Origin: Candidatus Accumulibacter meliphilus
GTDB lineage: Bacteria; Pseudomonadota; Gammaproteobacteria; Burkholderiales; Rhodocyclaceae
Length of the DNA: 64,000 nucleotides
Reading direction: 5' to 3'
NCBI GenBank assembly: GCA_003332265.1
Contig: QPGA01000004.1
Span: forward strand, 21,413 to 85,412
A program made the translations under genes and the position numbers. Of this stretch, positions 36,854 through 44,533 are shown in pieces. The first letter of the stretch is position 1. Each line of letters opens with the position of its first letter. The notes beneath the pieces were generated by a model, which did no database searches, was not told the DNA's origin, and worked only from the letters and a program-made list of their open reading frames with translations.

Positions 36854-38724
36854 CTTATAAATCACGCACCAGCGGCGCCGCGGGCGCCAGGAGCTCGGCC
36901 AGTGATGCCGGCGGCGGTGCCTCGCGCGGCGGCATGCCGCGCTTTCTCGCGCGCTCGCAAAGCGCCCGGCCCGGGCGCAGTGACGCTGCGCTTGTCGCCC
37001 CGGCGACGCCAACGAAGGCGGAGAACGCGGGGCGGACGGGCGTTCCCGCCTTCCTGCGCACGGCCCTGCCGGCGACCAACAGCGAGCGATCACCGCTAGG
37101 TCTGCCGGGTGACCGCTACGAGCTGGAGGCCGACCGGGCGGCGAAACAGGTCGGCGCGGCGACGACCGACGACTCCCGGTCGGCGGCTGCCGCGTCATCG
37201 CGGCAAGGCTTGCTGCCGGTCGCATCGGCTTCGCCTGCAGGGCCGAGTAATGGGCCGTCGGCGCGTCTCGGCAGCAGCGGTCGACCGCTCGACGGCGCGA
37301 CCCGCTCCTTCATGGAGCAACGTTTCGGCGCCGATTTTGGGCAGGTGCGCGTGCACACTGACCCGCAGGCGGCACAACTGAATGCCGATCTGCACGCCAA
37401 TGCCTTTACCCACGGGCGCGACATCTTCTATGGCCAGGGGCGTGGCCCGGGCCGTGACGAGCTGACTGCCCACGAACTCGCGCACGTCGTCCAGCAAGCG
37501 GGCGGCGCGCGCGACGGTGCTGCCGGCCCGCTGACGGCGAGACAGGGTCCGGCACCGATCCAGTGCAGTTTTGCCGCCACCTACATGGTTCCGGGCAGCA
37601 CCAGCCTGTTCGAGATCGACCTGCAGGATCGCGAGGGTGCGCTCGATACGCCGCCGACCAAGAGCGGCCTGGACGGCTACCTGCGCTTCGTCCCGGGAAT
37701 CGGCGAACCGAATTCCAGCGTGATCGGCATCTGGCAGGTGAACAGCACGCTCGACGCCGCCGGCGCCGATGTCAATGCGGCGTCGATGCCGGCGGCGCAG
37801 GCGCCGCGCGGTGCGCTCGGTGATCCCGGACTGCGTACCGAGGCGGACCCCTTGCGCGGCATCGAAGGGGGTTTCAAGACCGACGTGCTGCACCGTCCGA
37901 ATGCCGCGAGTCCGGGTGTGCCGCAGGGCTCCGCGCTGTCGCCGCGTTATGCCTGGGGGGCGGCGGCACCGGGTACCGTCGGCTTTGGCGGCACGACCCA
38001 GCAGCCGGCCTCGCGCGGCGGCGGGATCGGCGCGAATCCGCTTGGGCAGGTGCCGGGTTACAAACGTTCCGATGACCCCGCGGATATCCGCACGGCGTCG
38101 ATGTACGACTTTCCGGGCACCAGCAGTCCGACCGACGTGATTACCTGGACCTTCGAGAGCGCCGCCATCGGCGAAGACACGATGGTCACCTATGGCGCCG
38201 TGAACTGGGGCTTCACGGTCGATGCCGGGCACGTCACAAACGAGCACCTGCAGGTCGAGGCCGGGACCTCGGCGACCTTTGACGAAGCGCTCGAGCGCCA
38301 TCGCGACTTCTACGTGCATGAACCGGTGACCTTCTACTTCGACTTCGACGATGACGCCCTGAACGCCACCGAGGAAAGCAAGATCGACAGCTTCCTCGCC
38401 TATCTGACGCGCAATCCGGACGTCGAGCTTTCGCTCGAAGGCTTCGCCGATCAGGTCGGCGGCAACAGCGACTACAATCGCGACCTGTCATTGAGGCGTG
38501 CGCAGTCGGTCGAGGCGGGGCTGCTGGCCAAGGGTATCGCCGCCGCTCGCATCAACGGCATCGTCATCGGCCATGGCGCCTCGACGGCGGCGACCACCGA
38601 CGCCGGCACCGGCGATGAGGGTGGCGACGCGGCAGTCGGCGCCGACCAGAGCCGCGAAGCGAACCGCTGGGCCAATCGCCGGGTGATCCTCACTTTCAGC
38701 CATGTGCCCGTTGCGACGCCCTGA
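36850..38724 (+). CDS. eCIS cargo candidate: DUF4157 core domain fused to an OmpA-like domain
   Basis: A 624-residue protein. The N-terminus is disordered (Ser/Ala/Gly-rich). Residues ~144-218 form DUF4157 (MEQRFGADFGQVRVHTDPQA, AFTHGRDIFYG, HELAHVVQQ at 208-216). Residues ~491-617 form an OmpA/MotB-type domain: FYFDFDDDALNATEESKID, VELSLEGFADQVGGNSDYN, LSLRRAQSVEAGLLAKGI, and ANRWANRRVIL. OmpA domains bind peptidoglycan non-covalently. In the family DUF4157 marks eCIS-associated cargo. The region between (about 225-480) is unknown and has a predicted beta-rich character. GGAGGA precedes the ATG at 36850. Confidence 0.78.
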   Translation: MTYKSRTSGAAGARSSASDAGGGASRGGMPRFLARSQSARPGRSDAALVAPATPTKAENAGRTGVPAFLRTALPATNSERSPLGLPGDRYELEADRAAKQVGAATTDDSRSAAAASSRQGLLPVASASPAGPSNGPSARLGSSGRPLDGATRSFMEQRFGADFGQVRVHTDPQAAQLNADLHANAFTHGRDIFYGQGRGPGRDELTAHELAHVVQQAGGARDGAAGPLTARQGPAPIQCSFAATYMVPGSTSLFEIDLQDREGALDTPPTKSGLDGYLRFVPGIGEPNSSVIGIWQVNSTLDAAGADVNAASMPAAQAPRGALGDPGLRTEADPLRGIEGGFKTDVLHRPNAASPGVPQGSALSPRYAWGAAAPGTVGFGGTTQQPASRGGGIGANPLGQVPGYKRSDDPADIRTASMYDFPGTSSPTDVITWTFESAAIGEDTMVTYGAVNWGFTVDAGHVTNEHLQVEAGTSATFDEALERHRDFYVHEPVTFYFDFDDDALNATEESKIDSFLAYLTRNPDVELSLEGFADQVGGNSDYNRDLSLRRAQSVEAGLLAKGIAAARINGIVIGHGASTAATTDAGTGDEGGDAAVGADQSREANRWANRRVILTFSHVPVATP

Positions 38725-39325
38725 CCCGCGCAGCGTGCGCGAGCTGGTGGAAGGCCTGGAGGCGAGCCACTTCAACGAGCGGGCGCTGGCGCTGGCCGAA
38801 CTCGTTGCTCGCGGTGGCGCCAGCAGCGCGGCGCTGGTCGAGGCCCTGGCGCCGGCGCGCGGCGAGCTGCGCGCCAGGGTCGCGCAGGCGCTGGCCGAGA
38901 TCGCCGACCCGGCCAGCGCCGACGTCCTCGCTGCGCTGCTCGACGAGGCCGACGAGCAGTTGCGGGCGCGTGGCGCGCAAGGCCTGGTGCGCATCGGTGA
39001 CGCGCGCGCTCTCGAGGCCTTGCTGCGGACCATCGACGACTACCCCGACATCCTGCGCGAGCCCGACACGCTGTCCACCGATGGTCTGACCGACCTCGGA
39101 CCCGCGGTGCTGCCGCGCGTCGTGCCGCTGCTCAAGGCGCCGGGGCTGATGACCCGGGCGCGCGCCTTCCTGGTCGTTCGCCGGCTGGTGCCGCGGCTCG
39201 CTGCCGCGTACGACTGGCAGCAACTGTGGGTCGAACTAGGGCGCTACCTTCCCGACGCGCCGCAGCCGCAGCGCGACGCCGCCGCCGATCAGTGGATCGC
39301 GTGGGTCGGCCGGCAATCAAGCTGA
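38702..39325 (+). CDS. HEAT-repeat protein at the end of the eCIS operon
   Basis: A 207-residue protein that overlaps the previous gene by 23 bases in another frame. It contains at least three HEAT-type helical repeats: SHFNERALALAELVARG, ELRARVAQALAEIADPASADVL, and EQLRARGAQGLVRIGDARALEALL. Such scaffolds bind protein partners and occur as accessory genes in eCIS clusters. The last ~50 residues (RAFLVVRRLVPRLAAAYDWQQLW) are less regular. No ribosome-binding site is evident, so it is probably co-translated with the cargo gene. Confidence 0.7.
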   Translation: MCPLRRPDPRSVRELVEGLEASHFNERALALAELVARGGASSAALVEALAPARGELRARVAQALAEIADPASADVLAALLDEADEQLRARGAQGLVRIGDARALEALLRTIDDYPDILREPDTLSTDGLTDLGPAVLPRVVPLLKAPGLMTRARAFLVVRRLVPRLAAAYDWQQLWVELGRYLPDAPQPQRDAAADQWIAWVGRQSS

Positions 39326-39366
39326 GTTGCCGGTGGCGGCGCGGCGCTGCCCTATACTTTCACAGC

Positions 39367-39493
39367 TAACGGTCATGACATGTCGAGGCACCCCGGATCA
39401 TGAAAGTCATGACCGTTCCCCCTCTTCCCCAGACCCTTCTCCCGCAAGGGGAGAAGGGAGATTCGTGAGTCGCGTACGCGACTTTCACATTAA
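39367..39493 (+). repeat. Element A, copy 5
   Basis: 127 bp, same orientation as copies 1-4, TAACGGTCATGACATG to CACATTAA, with all internal palindromes. It lies between the end of the eCIS operon and the cupin gene and does not supply a stop codon here. A frame reads through it (from 39327), but this has no coding meaning. Confidence 0.9.
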
Positions 39494-39512
39494 CCCGACA
39501 GGACAGCCGCCG

Positions 39513-40238
39513 ATGCTCAACATGAATTTCGCCGAAGCCGCGCACATTGATACCGCCACCGCGCCCTGGCAGGCCAGCCCGATGCCTGGCGTGTGGCGCA
39601 AACCCCTGGCTCGCGAGGATGCCGAGCGTGGGCACGCAACGAGCATCGTGCGCTACGACGCCGGTGCCCGCTTTGCCCATCATCAGCATCCCGGCGGCGA
39701 AGAGATCCTCGTTCTCGAAGGCGTTTTCTCGGACGAGGCCGGCGATTACGGACCCGGCAGCTACCTGCGCAATCCTCCCGGCAGCGGCCACGCACCGTTC
39801 AGCGCAGGCGGCTGCGTGTTGTTCGTGAAGCTGCACCAGTTCGCCGCCGGCGACACCGCCAGCGTCCGGATCGATACGGCCAGCGCGGCCTGGCTACCCG
39901 GCCAGGGCGGACTGCAGGTGATGCCGCTGCATGCGTACGAAGTGGAGCATGTGGCGCTCGTCAAATGGCCGGCCGGCGAACGCTTCGTGCCGCATCGGCA
40001 CTGGGGCGGCGAGGAAATCTTCGTGCTCAGCGGCGAGTTCATCGATGAACACGGCCGTTATCCTGCCGGCAGCTGGTTGCGCAGTCCACACTTGAGCGCG
40101 CACTGCCCGTACACGGAAGTTGAAACGGTGATCTGGGTGAAGACGGGGCATCTGCCCTCAATGCCGGTAGTATCGGGCGTTGCGGGCACCGAGCGCGCGT
40201 TGGCATCGCTGGCCCGACGTGAACCCATCATGCGCTAG
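39513..40238 (+). CDS. Double cupin protein (ChrR/anti-sigma-factor cupin-like)
   Basis: A 241-residue protein with two ChrR-type cupin domains. The first is HHQHPGGEEILVLEGVFSD (about residues 52-70) followed by GPGSYLRNPPGSGH. The second is PHRHWGGEEIFVLSGEFID (about 155-173) and PAGSWLRSPHLSAH. Each has the HxH, E and H metal ligands of the cupin fold. Single ChrR cupins sense oxidative stress through bound zinc; double forms are stand-alone proteins of uncertain role. The ATG at 39513 is chosen because the open frame before it lies inside Element A. Confidence 0.85.
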   Translation: MLNMNFAEAAHIDTATAPWQASPMPGVWRKPLAREDAERGHATSIVRYDAGARFAHHQHPGGEEILVLEGVFSDEAGDYGPGSYLRNPPGSGHAPFSAGGCVLFVKLHQFAAGDTASVRIDTASAAWLPGQGGLQVMPLHAYEVEHVALVKWPAGERFVPHRHWGGEEIFVLSGEFIDEHGRYPAGSWLRSPHLSAHCPYTEVETVIWVKTGHLPSMPVVSGVAGTERALASLARREPIMR

Positions 40239-40282
40239 GATAGTGCTGCGTTCTTTATGAGCTTTTCGGCAACCATGCCCCT

Positions 40283-40319
40283 CCCAGCGTCATTGCGAGG
40301 AGGCGCAGCCGACGCTGGG
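40283..40319 (+). repeat. REP-like inverted repeat
   Basis: Nine-bp perfect arms CCCAGCGTC (40283-40291) and GACGCTGGG (40311-40319) flank ATTGCGAGGAGGCGCAGCC. The word GTCATTGCGAGGAG is common in bacterial REP-type intergenic repeats. It lies between the cupin and HMA genes and could also be a weak transcript end. Confidence 0.5.
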
Positions 40320-40362
40320 CTTAGCGAATACAATGAGCAGCCACACCGAAGAGGAGCCTGCG

Positions 40363-40566
40363 ATGCCGACCACTACCCTGAAAGTCACCGGAATGAAATC
40401 CGACGACTGCCTGCGCCTGGTGATGAATGCGATCCAGGATCTGCCCTGTATCGGCCACGTCGAGGTCTCGCTGGAAAGCGGCGAGGCGGTCATCGAGCAC
40501 ACGGCGATGGTGAGTGAGAGCGACATCCGCGAGATCATCGAGGAGGCCGGCTATCCGACGGCATAG
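40363..40566 (+). CDS. Heavy-metal-associated (HMA) fold protein lacking the CxxC motif
   Basis: A 67-residue HMA-fold protein (beta-alpha-beta-beta-alpha-beta: TTTLKVTGM, VMNAIQDLP, HVEVSLESGEAVIEH, SESDIREIIEEAGY). In typical copper chaperones the loop after the first strand reads GMTCxxC; here it reads GMKSDDC, so the first metal-binding Cys is Ser and only one Cys remains, plus one at LPCIG. It therefore probably does not bind copper in the usual way. The ATG at 40363 follows GAGGAG; an upstream in-frame ATG at 40333 lacks a site. Confidence 0.8.
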   Translation: MPTTTLKVTGMKSDDCLRLVMNAIQDLPCIGHVEVSLESGEAVIEHTAMVSESDIREIIEEAGYPTA

Positions 40567-40570
40567 GCGC

Positions 40571-40613
40571 GCGGGGCGCTACGCGCCCCGCAGAACGCCG
40601 CTACGCGGCGTTC
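40571..40613. repeat. Double GC-rich hairpin downstream of the TIR-NACHT-FGE gene
   Basis: Two adjacent perfect hairpins with 9-bp arms and 3-nt loops. One is GCGGGGCGC/GCGCCCCGC (40571-40591) and the other is GAACGCCGC/GCGGCGTTC (40593-40613); the loops read TAC (GTA on the gene's strand). A near-identical pair follows the paralogous gene (44445-44487). There is no T-run on either side, so it is not a standard terminator. The position, tens of bases after the variable 3' end of the gene, matches the hairpins required downstream of DGR variable repeats. Confidence 0.8.
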
Positions 40614-40644
40614 CAGAGGGACAGCGAAGCAGAGATGACAGGGG

Positions 40645-43600
40645 TTAGAGCTGCGGTTTTAGCGTTTCAGGATGGGGAGTGCACGCCAACCGCAAACCCA
40701 CGACGCTTCCTCGGTAGCAAGGATCATCGTAGTTGCGAAAGACGCAGCGTGCATGGTGGTGAAGGATGTCCCACGAGCCTCCGCGTTGCACGCGCCGGGC
40801 CCCTGCTTGTTCGGGTTCCTCGCGCCTGGCGTCGGCTGCGTACGGATAGGAATGGTAGGCGCTGCTGGTCCATTCCCAGACGTTGCCGCTCATGTCGACC
40901 AGTCCTTCCGGCGTGTCGCCGCTGGGGAAGACGCCGATCGGCGTCGTTCCGCGAATGTGCGTCGCACAAGTGTTGCAGGATCCGGCGTCAAAGTTTCTGC
41001 CCCACGCGTACCTACGACCGGCACTCCCGCGCGCGGCAGCTTCCCATTCGGCTTCGCTCGGCAGCCGCCAGCACTGCCCGGTCTGCGCCGACAGCCAGGC
41101 ACAGTAGGCGCGTGCTTCGTACCAGCAGATGCCGACGACCGGTTGCGCCGGGTCGTTGTACGCCGGATCCTTCCAGTTGGTGGGCTGGGTCTGCCTGCCG
41201 GCCGGATACCAGTCATCGAGCTGCGCCTCGAATTCGTCCTCCGACATTAGCCGTATCGTTTCCCAATCCTCTGCCTGTTTCGAGGTGATTTGGCCTTCGC
41301 GGAGCAGGTTCCCGATACGCTGCGGATCGTCATTGAACCACTGCCGGTCCTGGCGCCATTGCTGCTTCGGCCCCTCCGCCGTTCCTTCGCCGCGCCGCCA
41401 GTCCTGTGCTGCCCTGCCTTCCCACCAGCCTTCGTCGTCGTAAGCGCCAGCGGCGATGAACAGGCGCCACTCGGCGTTGGTGACCGGGAACCGGGCGATG
41501 GCGGAGGCGGCGAGCGGCACCGGGTGCACCGGTGACTCGTCTTCGTACAGCCCTTCGTCGCTGCCGATCGGGTAGTCGCCGGCGGCGATGTCCACCAACG
41601 GCGGTAGCAGGTAGTCGCCGTGCACGCCGCTGCAGCGTGTGAAGCGCGGATCGCCGAGTTCGCCGAGCGCCCCGGCGGCGGCGATGCGCGCGCGCAGGTC
41701 GGCGGCGGGGTCGCGGCTACGGGCGAGCAGCGCCTGCTGCAGGCGGCTGCGCAGCGCTTCGGGAAAGCTGACGTCGGGCTGGGCGGCGCAGCGGCCGGCG
41801 AGCGGCAGGTTCACCGCCATCACGGCGTCGATGAAGTCGGCGGGCACTGACGCCATGGCCGTGGCGAGAACGAAAGTTTCTTCCCAGCCGGTGGTCGGCG
41901 CCTCGGGCAGGGGGTCGGAATCGGCGAGGCCGGCAAGCACTTCCTCGAGTGTCGGCGATATCTGGTCGGCGCGCCAGGCGCTGGCGGCCAGCGCCGGCTG
42001 CGGCGTGGCCGCCAGCGCACGCGCGGCAAAGTATTCCTGCAGCAGTTGATGGACGTAGAAGACATCGTCCCACTGCACTTCGAGAACCTGCAGGGCGACG
42101 CCGGCGTGCAGGAGATCTTCACTGTGCTGCTCGCCGAGCAGTTCGAGCGCGTCGTCGTATGGCACGCGTACCCGCGACGCTTCGCCGGGTGCGCGCCGGG
42201 CCTGCAGCGCGAAGGCGAGCTGGCAGAGCGCCGGCAGCAGCGGCGCGCAGGATGGCAGGTCGATCGCGTTGCGCCATTGCGGCCCGATGATGCGTGCGAG
42301 GTCGCGCTTGCCGAGCAGCACGCCGGGGCGAAACAGCGGGTTGTCGGCGTCGATCTCGCGTCGTAGCGCCTGGCGGACGAAGCCGGTGAACAGTGCTGCC
42401 TTGCCGCTCAGTGCCGTGCCATCCTCGCCGGTCTGGGCGAGCAGCAGGCGCAGGTAGAAGGGCGAGCGGAAGAGGTCGAGCTGCGGCGTGCCGCGCAGTT
42501 GCTGCCATAGCGCCGGGCCGCGATCGGCATCGTGGAGCGTCAGGAATTCCTCGACCTGCGGGTCGCCGAGTTGCTCGATGCGTACGTGTGTCACCGGTGC
42601 CGCGGGAGTCGACAGCGGGGCGCTGTAGTCCAGGCTGCGGCAGGAGAAGATGGTGCGCGTGCCGGTCGGAAGTTCGTTGAGGAAGTCGCGCCAGCAGGCA
42701 ATGCGCTCGCGGTAGTCGGCTTCGTCGGCGTGCGGCAGTTCATTGACCGCGTCGAGCAGCAGCACGAGCCGAGCACTCTGCAGCAGTTCGCCCAGTGCCG
42801 GCAGTTGCGGATAGCGCTGCGCCCATTCCTGTGCCAGCCAGTCGGCGGGTGCCGGCAGTGCCGCGCCAGGGCGCGTCGGGCGGTAGCGGTTGAGCGGCAC
42901 GAAGAAACTCAGCGGTGCCTGCTCGGGTTCGGCGGCGCGCAGCGCATCGAGCGCGAGGTCTAGTTCCAGGCGGCGCAGCAGCGTACTTTTGCCGCAGCCG
43001 GGCGGGCCGAGCAGCACCAGCGCCGGCTCTTGCGCTTCGACCAGCACTTTACGCAGGTCGTCGAAAGTGTTCTGCTGCGCCTGCCAGCGCGTGCCCTGCG
43101 CCTCTGGTCCCTGATCGAGCAGCAGCGTCAGCCGCGTGAAGCGCTTGTCGAGCGCGTAGCGCGCCTGCGACCATTCGGCGACTCGCGCCAGGCGGTAGTC
43201 TTCGAGCGTGCGCGGCGAGTAGCGGAGGATTTGCTCGAGCGCTTGCTTGCCAGGTTCGGGAACGGGTCGTCCGGCGAGCAGCGCTGCGCGTAGCTCGCCA
43301 AGTGCCTGCGGCTGGCCCGGAAAGCCGGGTTGGGGAGAGGCAGTCGCTGCACTGGCGGTGGTGCCGGGGAAGCCCGGCGGGTGAGACGGTTTGAGCCGCT
43401 CGCCACGGATGCGCGTGAGCAGCGCCTGCCTGGCTGTCGGCTCGTCGAGTCCGACCAGCTCGACGTAGGTGATCGCGCGCAGCTGGCCTTCCGGTTGGCA
43501 GTCGCCCACCCGCACCGGCACGAGAACTCGAGCCGCACCGGTGGGGTCCTGCGCGAAGGCAGCCGCCCATTCCGCCTGGGGGAACGGCGCCGCGAGATAA

Positions 43601-44253
43601 TCCTTGGACAGGACGGCAATTGTCTGGCGTGCGTTGGCGGCGGCGCGATGCATGTCGAGGACGAAATTGCCGCCGGCGTGAAAGTCCCACGCCTGGATAA
43701 ACGCGGTATAGCCGGCGTCTTCGAGTTGCCAGGCGATCCATTCCGCCCAGTCCTTGTCGATCCCCGTATAGCTGACGAAGAAATCGCGCTTGGTGCTTGC
43801 TGCGGCGTCGGGCCGCGCTTGCGAAGGACCGCCAGGGAAGCGTGGCGTCAGCGCGATCTGTGACCTGGCTTCGCTTTTTGCGGCGTCGGCGGCCTGCCCT
43901 GCAAGCGTTGATGGTTCGAAGGCCGCGTGCGCGCCAGCCCCGCCGCTCCGACGCGCGCTGCACGGACCATCCAGTTCGTCGATCAGGCTCTGGAAACTGT
44001 CCTGGAGCTCGTCGCCGGCGTCGCCGCGCACCTCTTCGAGGAGCAGCGAGAGCGCGTGTCGCGATCCGACGCAGCCACGGGCTTGCAAGCGGCTGACGCA
44101 GTGCACGGTGAAATCCATCGTCGTGCCGTCCTGGTCGATGGCGTCGTAAATGTCGCGATGTTTGCCGTCGAAGGCGAGGATCAGCCAGGTGTTGCGGCGC
44201 GCCTTGTCCATCAAGGGGCGCAGCAGTTTCATCGCTTGCGTAAGGATGTCCAT
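40645..44253 (-). CDS. Adaptor-TIR-NACHT-FGE (formylglycine-generating-enzyme-like) conflict protein, putative DGR target
   Basis: A 1202-residue STAND-type immune or regulatory protein. Residues 1-95 are a helical adaptor domain shared with the next gene (opening MDIL-QA--LLRPLMD). TIR is at ~155-285 (FFVSYTGIDKDWAEW, WDFHAGGNFVLDM, TIAVLSKDYL). NACHT has P-loop GPPGCGKS (416-423) and Walker B LVLLLDAVNEL (~496-506). A helical segment precedes an FGE/C-type-lectin domain at ~880-1195 (FPVTNAEWRLF, WRLPSEAEWEAAARG, GNVWEWTSSAY, RGGSW). The last ~40 residues contain a hypervariable-looking patch. The true end may have shifted: compared with the paralogue the final SPILKR is lost by an indel. 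FGE-like domains here serve as ligand-binding sensors, not enzymes (family inference). Confidence 0.85.
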   Translation of the reverse strand: MDILTQAMKLLRPLMDKARRNTWLILAFDGKHRDIYDAIDQDGTTMDFTVHCVSRLQARGCVGSRHALSLLLEEVRGDAGDELQDSFQSLIDELDGPCSARRSGGAGAHAAFEPSTLAGQAADAAKSEARSQIALTPRFPGGPSQARPDAAASTKRDFFVSYTGIDKDWAEWIAWQLEDAGYTAFIQAWDFHAGGNFVLDMHRAAANARQTIAVLSKDYLAAPFPQAEWAAAFAQDPTGAARVLVPVRVGDCQPEGQLRAITYVELVGLDEPTARQALLTRIRGERLKPSHPPGFPGTTASAATASPQPGFPGQPQALGELRAALLAGRPVPEPGKQALEQILRYSPRTLEDYRLARVAEWSQARYALDKRFTRLTLLLDQGPEAQGTRWQAQQNTFDDLRKVLVEAQEPALVLLGPPGCGKSTLLRRLELDLALDALRAAEPEQAPLSFFVPLNRYRPTRPGAALPAPADWLAQEWAQRYPQLPALGELLQSARLVLLLDAVNELPHADEADYRERIACWRDFLNELPTGTRTIFSCRSLDYSAPLSTPAAPVTHVRIEQLGDPQVEEFLTLHDADRGPALWQQLRGTPQLDLFRSPFYLRLLLAQTGEDGTALSGKAALFTGFVRQALRREIDADNPLFRPGVLLGKRDLARIIGPQWRNAIDLPSCAPLLPALCQLAFALQARRAPGEASRVRVPYDDALELLGEQHSEDLLHAGVALQVLEVQWDDVFYVHQLLQEYFAARALAATPQPALAASAWRADQISPTLEEVLAGLADSDPLPEAPTTGWEETFVLATAMASVPADFIDAVMAVNLPLAGRCAAQPDVSFPEALRSRLQQALLARSRDPAADLRARIAAAGALGELGDPRFTRCSGVHGDYLLPPLVDIAAGDYPIGSDEGLYEDESPVHPVPLAASAIARFPVTNAEWRLFIAAGAYDDEGWWEGRAAQDWRRGEGTAEGPKQQWRQDRQWFNDDPQRIGNLLREGQITSKQAEDWETIRLMSEDEFEAQLDDWYPAGRQTQPTNWKDPAYNDPAQPVVGICWYEARAYCAWLSAQTGQCWRLPSEAEWEAAARGSAGRRYAWGRNFDAGSCNTCATHIRGTTPIGVFPSGDTPEGLVDMSGNVWEWTSSAYHSYPYAADARREEPEQAGARRVQRGGSWDILHHHARCVFRNYDDPCYRGSVVGLRLACTPHPETLKPQL
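40687..40797 (-). other. Candidate DGR variable region (VR1)
   Basis: This 111-bp segment encodes the last part of the FGE/lectin domain of the TIR-NACHT gene. It aligns without gaps to VR2 (44564-44674) over 37 residues. Framework positions (RRV, RGGSW, ARC, R, P, R, G-x-R) are fixed, and the sites between them differ. Most differing codons end in C (GAC, ATC, CAC, TGC, GTC, TAC, AGC), as expected if a template had AAC codons with its adenines randomised. The template repeat is not in the window. Confidence 0.6.
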
Positions 44254-44318
44254 GGATTGCTGTCGATGCCGGCTTTGCGGAAAGGCGGGTGCGGTTCTTG
44301 TCGGTGGCGCGCAGCGGC

Positions 44319-44342
44319 GATGTTAGCGCAAAACCTTTGCCC
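44319..44342 (-). promoter_or_regulatory. Conserved upstream motif of the TIR-NACHT gene
   Basis: On the gene's strand a GGTTTT-GCGCTAACATC motif lies 66 bases before the ATG. The paralogue has GGGTTTTCGGCTAAGATC at 65 bases. TAACAT/TAAGAT could be a -10 element; no good -35 is seen. Confidence 0.45.
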
Positions 44343-44444
44343 GATGGTGGTTTGCCGGCTTGCTGAGCGGCGTCGGTGCTGGCCGGTGCGGCACACGCGA
44401 AAGGATCGGCGTGGCTGAGGCGTTCCGCCCTAAAAATTTTTCGC

Positions 44445-44487
44445 GCGGGGCGCTTCGCGCCCCGCAGAACGCCGCTTCGCGGCGTTC
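44445..44487. repeat. Double GC-rich hairpin downstream of the nSTAND-FGE gene
   Basis: Same pair as 40571-40613: GCGGGGCGC/GCGCCCCGC (44445-44465) and GAACGCCGC/GCGGCGTTC (44467-44487), with loops TTC (GAA on the gene's strand). Both loop trinucleotides differ from the other copy, while every stem base is kept. A short A/T run (44431-44440) lies beyond it, so this copy could also end transcription. Confidence 0.8.
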
Positions 44488-44533
44488 CAGAGTGTCAGCG
44501 AAACAGTGGCGACAGAGATCAGAGCTGCGGTGC

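Noticed and set aside
40571-40613. Simple rho-independent terminator
   Set aside because: There are two hairpins and no T-run on either strand, and the same pair recurs with the shared tail of the paralogue.
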